A stretch of 64,000 bases of DNA, from NCBI RefSeq assembly GCF_040149665.1, contig NZ_JBEFLP010000001.1, forward strand, positions 62,001 through 126,000, in the 5' to 3' direction. Position 1 is the first letter of the stretch. Each line of letters begins with the position of its first letter. Origin of the DNA: Sulfitobacter sp. HNIBRBA3233 (GTDB lineage: Bacteria; Pseudomonadota; Alphaproteobacteria; Rhodobacterales; Rhodobacteraceae). Below the pieces are notes generated by a model that saw nothing but the letters and a program-made list of their open reading frames with translations, was not told where the DNA came from and did not search any database. A program made the translations under genes and the position numbers. This document shows positions 16,713-26,549 of this stretch, piece after piece.

Positions 16713-18217
16713 GCCAGCCAAACATCTTGATCCTGATGGTCGACCAGTTGAACGGCACGCTGTTTCCAGACGGCCCCGCCGACTGGCTCCACGCGCCCAA
16801 CCTCAAGAAGCTCGCGGCGCGCTCCACGCGGTTTCGCAACGCCTATACCGCCTCGCCGCTCTGTGCGCCGGGGCGCGCGGCCTTCATGTCCGGGCAGTTG
16901 CCGTCGGCCACGGGTGTCTACGACAACGCCGCCGAATTCCCGTCATCCGTGCCGACCTTTGCCCACCACCTGCGCCGCGCGGGCTATCAGACCTGCCTGT
17001 CGGGCAAGATGCACTTCGTCGGCCCCGACCAGCTGCACGGCTTCGAAGAACGCCTGACCACCGACATCTATCCGGCCGATTTCGGCTGGACCCCGGACTA
17101 CCGCAAGCCGGGCGAGCGGATCGACTGGTGGTATCACAACATGGGCAGCGTCACCGGTGCCGGCGTGGCCGAGATCACCAACCAGATGGAATACGACGAC
17201 GCCGTCGCCTTCGAGGCGACGCGCAAGATCTACGATCTGTCGCGCGGTCTGGATCCGCGTCCGTGGTGCCTGACGGCCAGCTTCACGCATCCGCACGATC
17301 CCTATGTCGCGCGCCGCAAGTACTGGGACTTCTACGAGGACTGCGAGCATCTTCTGCCACAGGTGCCGGCGATGGACTACGACGACCACGACCCGCATTC
17401 GCAGCGCATCTTCGACGCGAACAACTGGCGCGAATTCGACATCTCCGAAGAAGACATCCGCCGCTCGCGCCGCGCCTATTTCGCCAACATCAGCTATCTC
17501 GACGACAAGATCGGCGAGATCCTCCAGACGCTGGAAGACACCCGGCAAGAAGCGATCATCCTCTTCGTGTCGGATCACGGGGACATGCTGGGCGAGCGGG
17601 GACTGTGGTTCAAGATGAGCCCGTTCGAGGGATCGTCACGGGTGCCGATGATGATCGCGGCGCCGCAGATGGCGCCGGGGCTGAACACCACGCCGGTCAG
17701 CAACATCGACGTCTGCCCGACGCTGTGCGACCTCGCCGGCGTCGACATGTCCGAGATCATGCCGTGGACCACGGGCCAGAGCCTCGTGCCGCTGGGGCAG
17801 GGCGGCGAGCGCATGGAACCCGTCGCGATGGAATACGCAGCCGAGGCATCCTATGCGCCGCTGGTCACGCTGCGCTACGGCAAATGGAAATACACACGCT
17901 GCGCGCTGGATCCCGATCAGCTGTTCGATCTCGACGCCGATCCGCACGAGTTGATCAACCTCGCCCAAAGCCCCGAGCACGCGGGCACCCTGCGGACGCT
18001 GCGCGCGAAATCGGAGGCGCGCTGGGATCTCGATGCCTTCGACGCGGATGTGCGCAAAAGCCAGGCCCGTCGCTGGATCGTCTACGAAGCGCTGCGCAAG
18101 GGGGGCTATTACCCGTGGGACTACCAGCCGCTGCGCGATGCCTCCGAAGCATACATGCGAAATCACATGGACCTGAACGTTCTGGAAGAAAACAAGCGCT
18201 TTCCCAGAGGGGAATGA
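16709..18217 (+). CDS. betC: Choline-sulfatase
   Basis: 502 residues from the ATG that overlaps the betI stop; the frame is open further upstream inside betI but that part is not homologous. Type I sulfatase: Cys52 in LCAPGR is the residue converted to formylglycine, with metal-site sequences LILMVDQLN at the N terminus and FVSDHGDMLGERG later. The C-terminal domain with RWIVYEALRKGGYYPWDYQPL is typical of choline-sulfatases. It cleaves choline-O-sulfate to choline and sulfate in the cytoplasm, feeding BetA and BetB. No signal peptide, consistent with uptake of the intact ester. Confidence 0.95.
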   Translation: MSQPNILILMVDQLNGTLFPDGPADWLHAPNLKKLAARSTRFRNAYTASPLCAPGRAAFMSGQLPSATGVYDNAAEFPSSVPTFAHHLRRAGYQTCLSGKMHFVGPDQLHGFEERLTTDIYPADFGWTPDYRKPGERIDWWYHNMGSVTGAGVAEITNQMEYDDAVAFEATRKIYDLSRGLDPRPWCLTASFTHPHDPYVARRKYWDFYEDCEHLLPQVPAMDYDDHDPHSQRIFDANNWREFDISEEDIRRSRRAYFANISYLDDKIGEILQTLEDTRQEAIILFVSDHGDMLGERGLWFKMSPFEGSSRVPMMIAAPQMAPGLNTTPVSNIDVCPTLCDLAGVDMSEIMPWTTGQSLVPLGQGGERMEPVAMEYAAEASYAPLVTLRYGKWKYTRCALDPDQLFDLDADPHELINLAQSPEHAGTLRTLRAKSEARWDLDAFDADVRKSQARRWIVYEALRKGGYYPWDYQPLRDASEAYMRNHMDLNVLEENKRFPRGE

Positions 18218-18292
18218 TAAGCTTGCGACTGCCCAAGAGTGCGGGGCACCTGATGCGAAACAGCACTCGAACCAATCGATAGGGACAACAAC

Positions 18293-19474
18293 ATGCTAAC
18301 CTCCATCATCTCATTCGGGGTGATCCTTGCCTTCGCGCTCGTGATCTTCGCCACGATCCGGTACTGGAACCTCGAACTGACAGGCACCCAGCCGCAATCG
18401 CTTTTCGTGTTCATCGCGATCCTGTTCACCTCGGGCCTCGATGTGGGGCTGATCATGTTTCCGCTGGCCTTCGACTATCCGCTCTACGCCGACACGGCCG
18501 CCGAACCCGCCTATGGTTTCACCAACCCGCTGGCGCTCGAGTTCGGTTTCTGGGGCTTCCTGATCTGGGCGTTCTACTTCCTGACGACGTTCTATTTCTG
18601 CGCGATCGAACCCCGCACGCGGTTCTTTGAAATCCCCGCGGTGAAGATCCTCAACAACATCGTCATCATCACGACCTGTGCCTTCACCGGCGCGCTGTTC
18701 CTGATCTACATGCCCTATTACATCGCCGAAGTCGGCGACGGCGAGACGATCCTGCCGGTCTTCTACCTGATCTGCTTCCTCGTCATCCTGATCGCGGCCT
18801 TCAGCTCCACGGATATCAAGTTCGTTCGCGTGCTGTCCGTCAGTTCGACCGTGCTGTTCGGCGTTCTGATCGCCTATATGTGGATCAATGCCGGCATGAC
18901 CTTCGGTGAGTTCGCGGCCACGGGCAGCGAAATCGGCGGCTACTTCGCCAATATCCACAAGTTCGTCGTCCCCCTGACCGAATACCACGAATTCTACCTG
19001 TTCTGGTGGTTTGCGTGGTCGATCATGATCGGCCAGTTCGTCAGCCGGTTTGTCAGCGGCCTGAAGACATGGCAGTTGCTGGCGTCGCTTCTGGTGTTCC
19101 CGTCGATCCCGCTCGCGCTGTGGTTCACGGTTCTGTACTACTACCACCTGAACGGCATCGGTACGGCCGGCTTCCCGAACTGGGCGATGACCATCGTCGG
19201 CATCGTGTTCGTGATCAACAGCTTCGACAGCCTGATCCGCCTGTATACCGACAACCTGAACCTGACCAGCGAACGCTTCGGCACGGTGCGCTACGTCTTT
19301 GGCAACGCCATTGGCCTCTTCGTGCTGACGCTCCTGTTCCAGAGCCAGTGGCTCCAGATCCAGTGGGTCGGCACGGTCGTGATCGTGATCTACCTTCTGG
19401 CGCTTGCCTACATGTTCTTCGGACGCAACCACTCGTTGAAAAAGCTCGACGGGCAGGCGTCGCCGCTGAACTGA
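18293..19474 (+). CDS. Shortened BCCT-like permease of the choline cluster
   Basis: 393 residues and roughly ten membrane helices, versus more than 500 residues and twelve helices in classical BCCT carriers. The BCCT signature region is recognisable: FWWFAWSIMIGQFVSRFVSG (about 236-255) aligns with the Trp-rich helix and amphipathic segment that follow in BetP/BetT. The early GLDVGLIMFPLAFDYPLY aligns with the substrate-binding GxGxG helix. The large N- and C-terminal extensions used in osmosensing are missing. Its place between betC and betB suggests uptake of choline-O-sulfate, choline or betaine. It follows betC by 75 bp and precedes betB by 71 bp. Confidence 0.75.
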   Translation: MLTSIISFGVILAFALVIFATIRYWNLELTGTQPQSLFVFIAILFTSGLDVGLIMFPLAFDYPLYADTAAEPAYGFTNPLALEFGFWGFLIWAFYFLTTFYFCAIEPRTRFFEIPAVKILNNIVIITTCAFTGALFLIYMPYYIAEVGDGETILPVFYLICFLVILIAAFSSTDIKFVRVLSVSSTVLFGVLIAYMWINAGMTFGEFAATGSEIGGYFANIHKFVVPLTEYHEFYLFWWFAWSIMIGQFVSRFVSGLKTWQLLASLLVFPSIPLALWFTVLYYYHLNGIGTAGFPNWAMTIVGIVFVINSFDSLIRLYTDNLNLTSERFGTVRYVFGNAIGLFVLTLLFQSQWLQIQWVGTVVIVIYLLALAYMFFGRNHSLKKLDGQASPLN

Positions 19475-19545
19475 ACCCTTCAATTTGAAACCAGATGCAC
19501 CGCCCGGACAGGCCGGGCGGTGCGCAACCGCAGAAAGAGAACGAC

Positions 19546-20997
19546 ATGCAGACCCAACCCCAAGCGAGCCATTTCATCGACGGTGCCTATGTCGAGGACA
19601 CCAACGGAACCCCGATCGAGGTGATCTATCCCGCGACCGGAGAGCGGATCGCGACCGTTTACGCCGCGACCCCCGAAATCGTCGATCGCGCGCTGGATGC
19701 GGCGCGCCGCGCGCAGGCCGAATGGGCGAAGATGACCGGCACCGAACGCGGCCGCATCCTGCGCCGCGCCGCAGACATCATGCGCGAGCGCAACCATGAC
19801 CTGAGCATTCTGGAAACCTACGATACGGGCAAACCCTATCAGGAAACCTCCGTGGCCGATGCGACCAGCGGTGCGGATGCGCTGGAATATTTCGGCGGTC
19901 TTGCCGGATCGCTGACCGGAGAGCACATCCCGCTGGGCGAGGATTGGGTCTATACACGCCGCGAACCGCTGGGTGTCTGCGTCGGCATCGGCGCGTGGAA
20001 CTACCCCACGCAGATTGCCTGCTGGAAAGGTGCTCCGGCGCTCGCCTGCGGCAATTCGGTGGTGTTCAAACCCTCCGAAACGACCCCGCTCTGCGCGCTC
20101 AAGGTGGCGGAAATCCTTGTCGAGGCGGGCCTGCCCAAGGGGCTTTACAACGTCATTCAGGGTCTGGGCGAGGTCGGCGCATCGCTGGTCACCGATCCGC
20201 GCGTGGACAAGGTGTCGCTGACAGGGTCGGTGCCCACGGGCCGCAAGGTCTATGCCGCCGCCGCCGAGGGCATGAAGCACGTCACCATGGAACTGGGCGG
20301 CAAATCCCCGATGATCGTGTTCGAGGATGCCGATATCGAAAACGCCATTTCCGGTGCGATCAACGGCAACTTCTACAGCTCCGGTCAGGTCTGCTCGAAC
20401 GGGACACGGGTGTTCGTGCACAAGGACATCAAGGAGAAATTCCTCAGCCGTCTGGCCGAACGTCTGGACACGGCGGTCATCGGCGATCCGATGGATCCCG
20501 ACACGAACTTCGGCCCGATGGTGTCGGAGCGGCAGATGAACATCGCGCTCGACTACGTCGCCAAGGGCGAGGCCGAAGGTGCGCGTCTGGTCTACGGCGG
20601 TCGCCGGATCGACCGCGACGGGTTCTACATGCAGCCCACCATTTTTGCCGACGTGACCGACGACATGACCATCGCGCGCGAGGAGATCTTCGGCCCCGTC
20701 ATGGCGGTGCTGGATTTCGAGGACGAAGCCGAGGTGCTGGCCCGCGCCAATGACACGGAATACGGTCTGGCGGCGGGTGTATTCACCAACGATCTGACCC
20801 GCGCGCACCGTATCGCCGCGGGGTTCGAAGCCGGAACCTGCTACATCAACACCTATAACGACGCGCCGGTCGAGGCGCCTTTTGGCGGGGTGAAAGCCTC
20901 GGGCGTGGGGCGTGAGAACTCGAAGGCCGCGATCGAGCACTACAGCCAGTTGAAATCTGTCTACGTGCGCATGGGGGATGTAGAGGCGCCCTTCTGA
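19546..20997 (+). CDS. betB: Betaine-aldehyde dehydrogenase
   Basis: 483 residues from the ATG at 19546, which has an AGAAAGAGA ribosome site; the open frame begins 17 codons earlier. NAD(P)+-dependent aldehyde dehydrogenase producing glycine betaine. ELGGKSP carries the catalytic Glu, [12 protein letters not shown] the catalytic Cys283, and [12 protein letters not shown] the cofactor site. Length and the N-terminal [12 protein letters not shown] fit BetB. It is the fourth gene of the bet cluster. Confidence 0.95.
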   Translation: MQTQPQASHFIDGAYVEDTNGTPIEVIYPATGERIATVYAATPEIVDRALDAARRAQAEWAKMTGTERGRILRRAADIMRERNHDLSILETYDTGKPYQETSVADATSGADALEYFGGLAGSLTGEHIPLGEDWVYTRREPLGVCVGIGAWNYPTQIACWKGAPALACGNSVVFKPSETTPLCALKVAEILVEAGLPKGLYNVIQGLGEVGASLVTDPRVDKVSLTGSVPTGRKVYAAAAEGMKHVTMELGGKSPMIVFEDADIENAISGAINGNFYSSGQVCSNGTRVFVHKDIKEKFLSRLAERLDTAVIGDPMDPDTNFGPMVSERQMNIALDYVAKGEAEGARLVYGGRRIDRDGFYMQPTIFADVTDDMTIAREEIFGPVMAVLDFEDEAEVLARANDTEYGLAAGVFTNDLTRAHRIAAGFEAGTCYINTYNDAPVEAPFGGVKASGVGRENSKAAIEHYSQLKSVYVRMGDVEAPF

Positions 20998-21020
20998 CCG
21001 GGGCGTGATCTGATCGGGCG

Positions 21021-21056
21021 CTGGCCGCGCACGCCATTTCTGGCGTCCGTGGCCGG
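21021..21056 (+). other. Structured hairpin in the betB-betA spacer
   Basis: Outer stem CTGGCC (21021-21026) with GGCCGG (21051-21056) and inner stem ACGCCA (21031-21036) with TGGCGT (21041-21046) around TTTC. It lies 23 bp after betB in an unusually long (265-bp), very GC-rich gap that contains no supported gene. A second short palindrome, GGCCCGCCGGGCC, is at 21079-21091. It could protect or process the mRNA between betB and betA; without a T tract it is not a clear terminator. Confidence 0.45.
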
Positions 21057-21262
21057 CGTTCCCCCCGGAAAGTTTGAGGGCCCGCCGGGCCGAACGTCCG
21101 GACCGGCCCGCCGCGAGGTGTCAGGGCGCGCAGCACGCGCGAACACACCTTACCGAAAATGGATGCGATCTCGTGACGCCCCAAGGACCGAACCGGCCAA
21201 CGCCGGATCGCGAGGGGGCGGCTGTGAGCCTTCGTGGATTGACGACGATGTGGAGAGAAAAG

Positions 21263-22921
21263 ATGGAAGCGGATTATGTAATCATCGGTGCGGGCAGCGC
21301 CGGATGTGCGATGGCCTACCGGCTGGGCGAGGCGGGCAAGGATGTGCTGGTGATCGAACACGGCGGGTCGGATGCGGGGCCCTTCATCCAGATGCCCGCC
21401 GCGCTGAGCTATCCGATGAACATGAAGCGCTACGACTGGGGCTATAACTCGGAGCCCGAGCCCAACCTCGGCGGGCGGCGGCTGGTCGTCCCGCGCGGCA
21501 AGGTGATCGGCGGATCCTCGTCGATCAACGGCATGGTCTACGTGCGCGGCCACGCCATGGATTTCGACCACTGGCGCGATCAGGGCGCCGACGGCTGGGG
21601 ATACGCGGACGTGCTGCCCTACTTCCGCCGGATGGAGAACTGGCACGACGGCGGGCACGGCGGCGATCCCGCGTGGCGCGGCACCGACGGCCCCTTGCAC
21701 GTCAGCCGCGGCCCGCGCGTGAACCCGCTGTTCGAGGCCTTCGTCGAGGCGGGCAAGCAGGCCGGCTATGAGGCGACCGACGACTACAACGGCGAAAAGC
21801 AGGAAGGCTTTGGCCCGATGGAGCAGACCGTCTGGAACGGGCGGCGCTGGTCGGCGGCCAATGCCTATCTGCGGCCCGCGCTGAAGCGCGCGAACGTCAA
21901 GCTGACCCGCGCATTGGCGCAGAAAGTGGTGGTCGAGGACGGGCGCGCCACCGGTGTCGAGGTAAAGCGCGGAGGCCGGACCGAGGTGATCCGTGCCCGC
22001 CGCGAGGTGATCGTGGCCGCGTCCTCCATCAATTCGCCCAAGATCCTGATGCTGTCGGGCATCGGCCCTGCCGCGCATCTTGCCGAGCACGGCATCGACG
22101 TGATCGCCGACCGCCCCGGTGTGGGCGGCAATCTTCAGGACCACCTCGAAGTCTACATGCAGGTGGCGTCGAGCCAGCCGATCACGCTCTACAAGCACTG
22201 GAACGTCTTTTCCAAGGCCGTGATCGGGGCGCAGTGGCTGTTCTTCAAGAAAGGGATGGGGGCCTCGAACCAGTTCGAAAGCGCCGCCTTCATCCGCTCG
22301 AAAGAAGGGATTCCCTATCCTGACATCCAGTACCATTTCCTGCCGATGGCGGTGCGCTATGACGGGCAGGCCGCCGCCGAAGGGCATGGCTTCCAGGCCC
22401 ATGTCGGGCCGATGCGCAGCAAATCGCGCGGGCGGGTATCGCTGACCTCGGGCGATCCGGACGCCGCGCCGAAGATCCTGTTCAACTACATGTCCCACGA
22501 GGAGGACTGGCAGGAATGGCGCCGCTGCGTGCGGCTGACACGCGAGATATTTGCACAGGACGCTTTCAAGCCCTACGTCAAACATGAGATCCAGCCCGGC
22601 GCGTCGGTCCAGAGCGACGACGAGATCGACGATTTCGTGCGCGAGCACGCAGAGAGCGCGTATCACCCCTGCGGGACCTGCAAGATGGGCCGCCGCGACG
22701 ACCCCGATGCCGTGGTGGACGCAACGGGGAAGGTGATCGGCGTGGACGGGCTGCGCGTGGCGGACAGCTCGGTCTTTCCGCGCATCACCAACGGCAATCT
22801 CAACGCGCCGTCGATCATGGTGGGCGAGAAGGTTGCCGACCATGTGCTGGGCCGCGACCCGCTGGCGCCGTCGAATGATACGCCGTGGATCCATCCGGAC
22901 TGGAAAACCGCGCAGCGCTGA
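21263..22921 (+). CDS. betA: Choline dehydrogenase
   Basis: 552 residues from the ATG at 21263, with GGAGAG upstream; the frame is open earlier through the intercistronic gap. GMC-family flavoprotein: [19 protein letters not shown] is the FAD-binding start, then [30 protein letters not shown] and the C-terminal [11 protein letters not shown] and [10 protein letters not shown] active-site segments. It oxidises choline to betaine aldehyde with electrons going to the respiratory chain. Last gene of the bet cluster; a strong hairpin follows its stop. Confidence 0.95.
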   Translation: MEADYVIIGAGSAGCAMAYRLGEAGKDVLVIEHGGSDAGPFIQMPAALSYPMNMKRYDWGYNSEPEPNLGGRRLVVPRGKVIGGSSSINGMVYVRGHAMDFDHWRDQGADGWGYADVLPYFRRMENWHDGGHGGDPAWRGTDGPLHVSRGPRVNPLFEAFVEAGKQAGYEATDDYNGEKQEGFGPMEQTVWNGRRWSAANAYLRPALKRANVKLTRALAQKVVVEDGRATGVEVKRGGRTEVIRARREVIVAASSINSPKILMLSGIGPAAHLAEHGIDVIADRPGVGGNLQDHLEVYMQVASSQPITLYKHWNVFSKAVIGAQWLFFKKGMGASNQFESAAFIRSKEGIPYPDIQYHFLPMAVRYDGQAAAEGHGFQAHVGPMRSKSRGRVSLTSGDPDAAPKILFNYMSHEEDWQEWRRCVRLTREIFAQDAFKPYVKHEIQPGASVQSDDEIDDFVREHAESAYHPCGTCKMGRRDDPDAVVDATGKVIGVDGLRVADSSVFPRITNGNLNAPSIMVGEKVADHVLGRDPLAPSNDTPWIHPDWKTAQR

Positions 22922-22937
22922 CCCCGTCCCGGGCAGA

Positions 22938-22980
22938 AAAAGCGGAATTGGTTAACGAAATTTTAACCTTTTCCGCTTTT
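22938..22980 (+). terminator. Extended terminator hairpin after betA
   Basis: AAAAGCGGAA (22938-22947) pairs with TTCCGCTTTT (22971-22980), and inside it GGTTAA (22950-22955) pairs with TTAACC (22963-22968). The right arm ends in a T run. It starts 17 bp after the betA stop and probably ends the bet operon; the A-rich left arm would also allow function on the other strand. Confidence 0.75.
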
Positions 22981-23020
22981 CTCCTTAATTCGCGACGCAT
23001 TCCCGTGCCATGGTGCAACC

Positions 23021-23737
23021 ATGGCGGTTGTTCGTTTTCAACAGAAGCGCAGATCGGGGCGGGCGGTGCTCCTGGGCATGGCTGCGTTGCTCGTGCTTGC
23101 GGCAGGGGCGATGGCGGTCACCGTCGAGGGCCGAATCACGGGGCCCGTGCGCGTGATCGACGGCGATACGCTCGACGTTGGCGGCACGCGGATCAGGCTG
23201 CATGCTGTGGATGCGCCCGAAGCGGCGCAGACCTGCGAGACGCCGCAGGGGACCGAATGGGCCTGTGGCGGATGGGTCACCAAGGTCGTCGCCGACCGGC
23301 TGGACGGCCTGCGCGCGGATTGTACCAAGCTGGACACGGACCGCTACGGCCGCACCGTCGCGCGCTGTGCCGTGTCGGGCGAGGATGTGGGCGCGTGGCT
23401 CGTGCGCGAGGGGCTGGCCTTTGCCTATGTGGAATACGGGCGCGACTATGCCGCCCTCGAGCGCGTGGCGGAGGACCGCAAGAAGGGCCTGCATGCCAGC
23501 CGCGTGCAGCGGCCCAACGCCTATCGCGCGGAACAGCGACAGGGGCAGCAACGGCAGGCGGCGCAGCCGCAGGACTGCGTGATCAAGGGCAATATCGGCC
23601 GCTCCGGCGAGCGGATCTATCATCGTCCGGGCCAGAAATACTATGACGCCACGCGGATCAGCCGCAGCCGCGGCGAACGCTGGTTCTGCTCGGAAGGTGC
23701 AGCACAGGCGGCGGGCTGGCGCGCGGCGCGGCGATAG
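23021..23737 (+). CDS. Staphylococcal-nuclease-like secreted protein
   Basis: 238 residues. A basic start and hydrophobic segment (RRSGRAVLLGMAALLVLAAGAMA) act as a signal peptide or anchor. Residues about 40-165 form an SNase-like domain: VRVIDGDTLDVGGTRIRLHAVDAPE, with catalytic Arg/Glu in RYGRTVARC and further RKKGLHASR. A C-terminal region with CVIKGNIGRSGERIYHRPGQKYYDAT is the calcium-independent extension common in alphaproteobacterial members. Envelope or extracellular nuclease activity is likely; the biological role is unknown. The start ATG lacks a good Shine-Dalgarno. Confidence 0.88.
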   Translation: MAVVRFQQKRRSGRAVLLGMAALLVLAAGAMAVTVEGRITGPVRVIDGDTLDVGGTRIRLHAVDAPEAAQTCETPQGTEWACGGWVTKVVADRLDGLRADCTKLDTDRYGRTVARCAVSGEDVGAWLVREGLAFAYVEYGRDYAALERVAEDRKKGLHASRVQRPNAYRAEQRQGQQRQAAQPQDCVIKGNIGRSGERIYHRPGQKYYDATRISRSRGERWFCSEGAAQAAGWRAARR

Positions 23738-23782
23738 CGGCGCAGGCTCGTCGAGGGCTGTGCGCCCTCTGCCTCGCAGGGC

Positions 23783-25177
23783 TCAATCCACACGGTAGGG
23801 CAGGATATCGCGCCGGTCAGGGTCCACCACCAGATGCCGTTCCAGGGGGGGAACCGCGCGCTGGTGGCAGGATTTGCGCGTGCAGATGCGGCACGAGATC
23901 CCGATAGGTTCGAAGGCGGTGTCGCGGCTGAGGTCCAGCCCATCGGCATAGACCAGCGCCGAGGCATGTTTCACCTCGCACCCCAGCGCAATCGCGAAGC
24001 GCCGGACCGGCGCGCCGAAACGCCCGGGTGATTTGGAGATATCGCGCGCGATCGAGATATAGCGCACGCCGTCGGGCGTTTCGGCCAGCTGCCGCAGGAA
24101 ACTGCCGGGTGTCTCGAACGCGCGGTGTACGTTCCACAACGGGCAGGCGCCGCCAAAGCGTGCGAACTGCAACCGCGTGGCCGAATGGCGCTTGGTGATC
24201 GTCCCTGCCTGATCCACGCGCACGAAAAAGAACGGCAGCCCCTTCGCGCCGGGGCGTTGCAGCGTCGACAGGCGGTGCGCGATCTGTTCGATCGACGCGC
24301 CGAAATGCTGCGACAACGCCTCCAGATCGTGGCGGTAGGACTGCGCCTGCGCCAGAAACGCGCCGTAGGGCAGCAGCGCCGCACCGGCAAAGTAATTCGC
24401 CAGCCCCATCTTGGCGATCTGCCGCGCGGCAGGGGAATGGAACCGCGCCAGATCCAGCGTCGCCTCCAGCAGAGGGTCCTGACGCCGCAGCGCGACCTGA
24501 AGCAGGATCTGGAAGGTCTGCGTCTGCGACGTGGCCCTCGAAGAGATGTGCAACACCTGGGTTTCGGGATCGAAAAGCCGCAGCGAATCCATATCGGTGA
24601 ACGACACCGAGACCCCCGCCTCGGCGAGCGCGTCGATCGCCCGCGCGCGGATCGGACCGGCGTCACGGGTGGCGAAACGTTCCGCCGCGCGGTCAACGGC
24701 ATCGATGTAGTTGTCGCAATAGTGGAAGAAATCGCGCACCTCTTCCCAGGGCGAAGGGGTCGCGCGGGCGTCTTCGCGCCCCAGCGCCTCGTCGAGCGAG
24801 GCCAGCCGTTCGTGCGCCTGCCGGTAACTCTGGTGCAGCTTGATGAAGGCCCGCGCGAGCGACGGCGCATTGGAGGCCGCAAGCCGTATATCCGCCACCG
24901 GGGGCATATCGCCCTCGAACAGCGGATCGGCCAGAAGCTCCTGCATGTCCGACACCAGCCGCTCGCCGTCACCCGCCGACAGCTCTGTCACATCCATGCC
25001 GAATTCGCGCGCCAGCGCCAGCACCACCGTTGTGGACACGGGCCGGTTATTGTTCTCCATCTGGTTGAGATAGGGCAGGGACACGCCCAGCCGCTCGGCA
25101 AAGAGTTTCTGGGTCTGCCCCAGCTTCAGCCGCTGTTCCCGCAGCTTCGCACCGGCGTAGAGTTTCTGTGTCGCCAT
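23783..25177 (-). CDS. pccR: ScfR-family regulator PccR
   Basis: 464 residues. An XRE helix-turn-helix at about 8-62 (LGQTQKLFAERLGVSLPYLNQMENNNRPVS) is followed by a long ImmA/IrrE-like and DUF2083 region, ending in a Cys-rich C terminus (ISCRICTRKSCHQR). This is the architecture of short-chain fatty acyl-CoA regulators. In Rhodobacter sphaeroides the member PccR controls propionyl-CoA carboxylase, and its sites are two TTTGCAAA elements four bases apart. A matching element lies 29 bp upstream of this start, and related ones precede pccB 1.5 kb away. Location beside pccB makes PccR the best call. Confidence 0.88.
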   Translation of the reverse strand: MATQKLYAGAKLREQRLKLGQTQKLFAERLGVSLPYLNQMENNNRPVSTTVVLALAREFGMDVTELSAGDGERLVSDMQELLADPLFEGDMPPVADIRLAASNAPSLARAFIKLHQSYRQAHERLASLDEALGREDARATPSPWEEVRDFFHYCDNYIDAVDRAAERFATRDAGPIRARAIDALAEAGVSVSFTDMDSLRLFDPETQVLHISSRATSQTQTFQILLQVALRRQDPLLEATLDLARFHSPAARQIAKMGLANYFAGAALLPYGAFLAQAQSYRHDLEALSQHFGASIEQIAHRLSTLQRPGAKGLPFFFVRVDQAGTITKRHSATRLQFARFGGACPLWNVHRAFETPGSFLRQLAETPDGVRYISIARDISKSPGRFGAPVRRFAIALGCEVKHASALVYADGLDLSRDTAFEPIGISCRICTRKSCHQRAVPPLERHLVVDPDRRDILPYRVD

Positions 25178-25205
25178 TGCGCGGCCCTTTGCAGATTAGC
25201 AGATA

Positions 25206-25225
25206 CCGCAAAGTATCTTTGCAAA
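25206..25225. promoter_or_regulatory. Probable PccR site in the pccR promoter
   Basis: CCGCAAAG (25206-25213), four bases, then TTTGCAAA (25218-25225). This fits the two-element TTTGCAAA layout with N4 spacing known for PccR, with one perfect and one degraded half. It ends 29-48 bp upstream of the pccR start, consistent with autoregulation. Confidence 0.7.
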
Positions 25226-25241
25226 GGTCGGGCGGCAAGCG

Positions 25242-26486
25242 CTACTCGGCGGGCTTTCCGGCCAGCATCAGCGCGCGTTCGCGGCGCACGACCATCGCGA
25301 TCGACAGGAAGCCGAGGATGGCGGTGATCAGCATGATCCACAACAGCGGGAAGGCCCCCGATTGCGGCGTCAGCAGCGCGCCCGCCAGCGCGCTCAGCCC
25401 GGCACCGCCGCCGATCATGAGCGCGCCGCCAAGCCCCGATGCCGTGCCCGCAAGATGCGGGCGCACCGACAACATCCCCGCCGTCGCATTGGGAATGCAC
25501 AGACCGTTGCCCAGACCGACCAGCGTCATCATCCCGAAGAAGCTGAAGGGCGATCCGTAGCCTGCCATGAAGATCAGCAGCGAAATCGTGCTGCCGACCG
25601 CATTGGCGATACAGCCCCAGAACACCATCGCGTTGATCCCGAACCGCACCGAGAAGCGCGCGGTAATGAAGTTGCCCAGAAAATACCCCACCGCCGGCGC
25701 ACCGAAGAAAAAGCCGAGCGTCGAGGGCGACATGCCGAAGACCTCTTTGCCGACGAAGGGCGCACCGCCCAGATAGGCGAAAAACGCCCCCGACGAAAAT
25801 CCGGCGGCCATCGCGTAGCCCCAGAACCGCGGGCTGCGCAGAAGTTCGGGGTATTCGCCGAACTGCTGTGTCAGCGTCTTGCCCGAGCGGATCGCCGTCT
25901 CGCCCATGTCGAACCATGCCAGAACCAGCGTCAGCGCACCGGCGACAAACAGCGCCCAGAAGACCGCCTCCCAGCCGAACCATTCATCCAGAATGCCGCC
26001 CAGTGCGGGGCTGATCATCGGCACGACAGCCATGCCCATCGTGACATAGCCGATCATCGATGCGGCCACGTCCTGGCTGTACATATCGCGCACCGCCGCA
26101 CGGCTGAGCACCATCGCCGTGGCGATCGCGGCTTGCAACATGCGGAAGAACAGGAAGACCTCGATGGTCGGGGCAAAGATACATCCCACGGTCGCGATCA
26201 AGAAAATCACCAGCCCCAGCAGAATGACGGGCCGGCGACCGAATTTGTCCGACAGCGGCCCCACAAAGATCTGCAAGACGCCCGACACGGCCAGATAGAC
26301 CGCCACGGACAGCTGCATGACGCTGTAGTCCGTGCCGAAATGGTCCGCCATCTTGGGCAGGCTGGGCAGGAACATGTTCATCACGCAGGCGGACATGCCA
26401 GCCAGCAGGATCAGGGTAAGAATGTGGGGCGGGGACCTGCGGTTGCCAAATTGGACAGGGGGCAGATCATCACGGATCTTGTTCAT
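25242..26486 (-). CDS. Bcr/CflA-type multidrug MFS transporter
   Basis: 414 residues, twelve predicted membrane helices. The N-terminal LTLILLAGMSACVMNMFLPSLPKMADHF and PLSDKFGRRPVILLGL segments are typical of the Bcr/CflA drug-efflux subfamily. RAAVRDMY is the family's loop signature. It is on the strand opposite to pccB, and their shared upstream region holds several TTTGC elements, so it may also be PccR-controlled. Nothing ties it functionally to propionate. Confidence 0.9.
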   Translation of the reverse strand: MNKIRDDLPPVQFGNRRSPPHILTLILLAGMSACVMNMFLPSLPKMADHFGTDYSVMQLSVAVYLAVSGVLQIFVGPLSDKFGRRPVILLGLVIFLIATVGCIFAPTIEVFLFFRMLQAAIATAMVLSRAAVRDMYSQDVAASMIGYVTMGMAVVPMISPALGGILDEWFGWEAVFWALFVAGALTLVLAWFDMGETAIRSGKTLTQQFGEYPELLRSPRFWGYAMAAGFSSGAFFAYLGGAPFVGKEVFGMSPSTLGFFFGAPAVGYFLGNFITARFSVRFGINAMVFWGCIANAVGSTISLLIFMAGYGSPFSFFGMMTLVGLGNGLCIPNATAGMLSVRPHLAGTASGLGGALMIGGGAGLSALAGALLTPQSGAFPLLWIMLITAILGFLSIAMVVRRERALMLAGKPAE

Positions 26487-26549
26487 GAACGAGAAGTAGA
26501 CCGATCAGTTCAGGTTGTCCATGTTTCGCGAGGATTATTAATAACGCGA

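Noticed and set aside
18311-19483. Minus-strand frame opposite the BCCT-like gene
   Set aside because: Charged, low-complexity antisense translation; the plus strand has clear membrane helices and a bet-cluster context.
20846-22894. Long open frame on the minus strand opposite betA
   Set aside because: A shadow of the high-GC third-position bias of betA; composition is Arg/His/Gly/Ala-rich, with no family motif.
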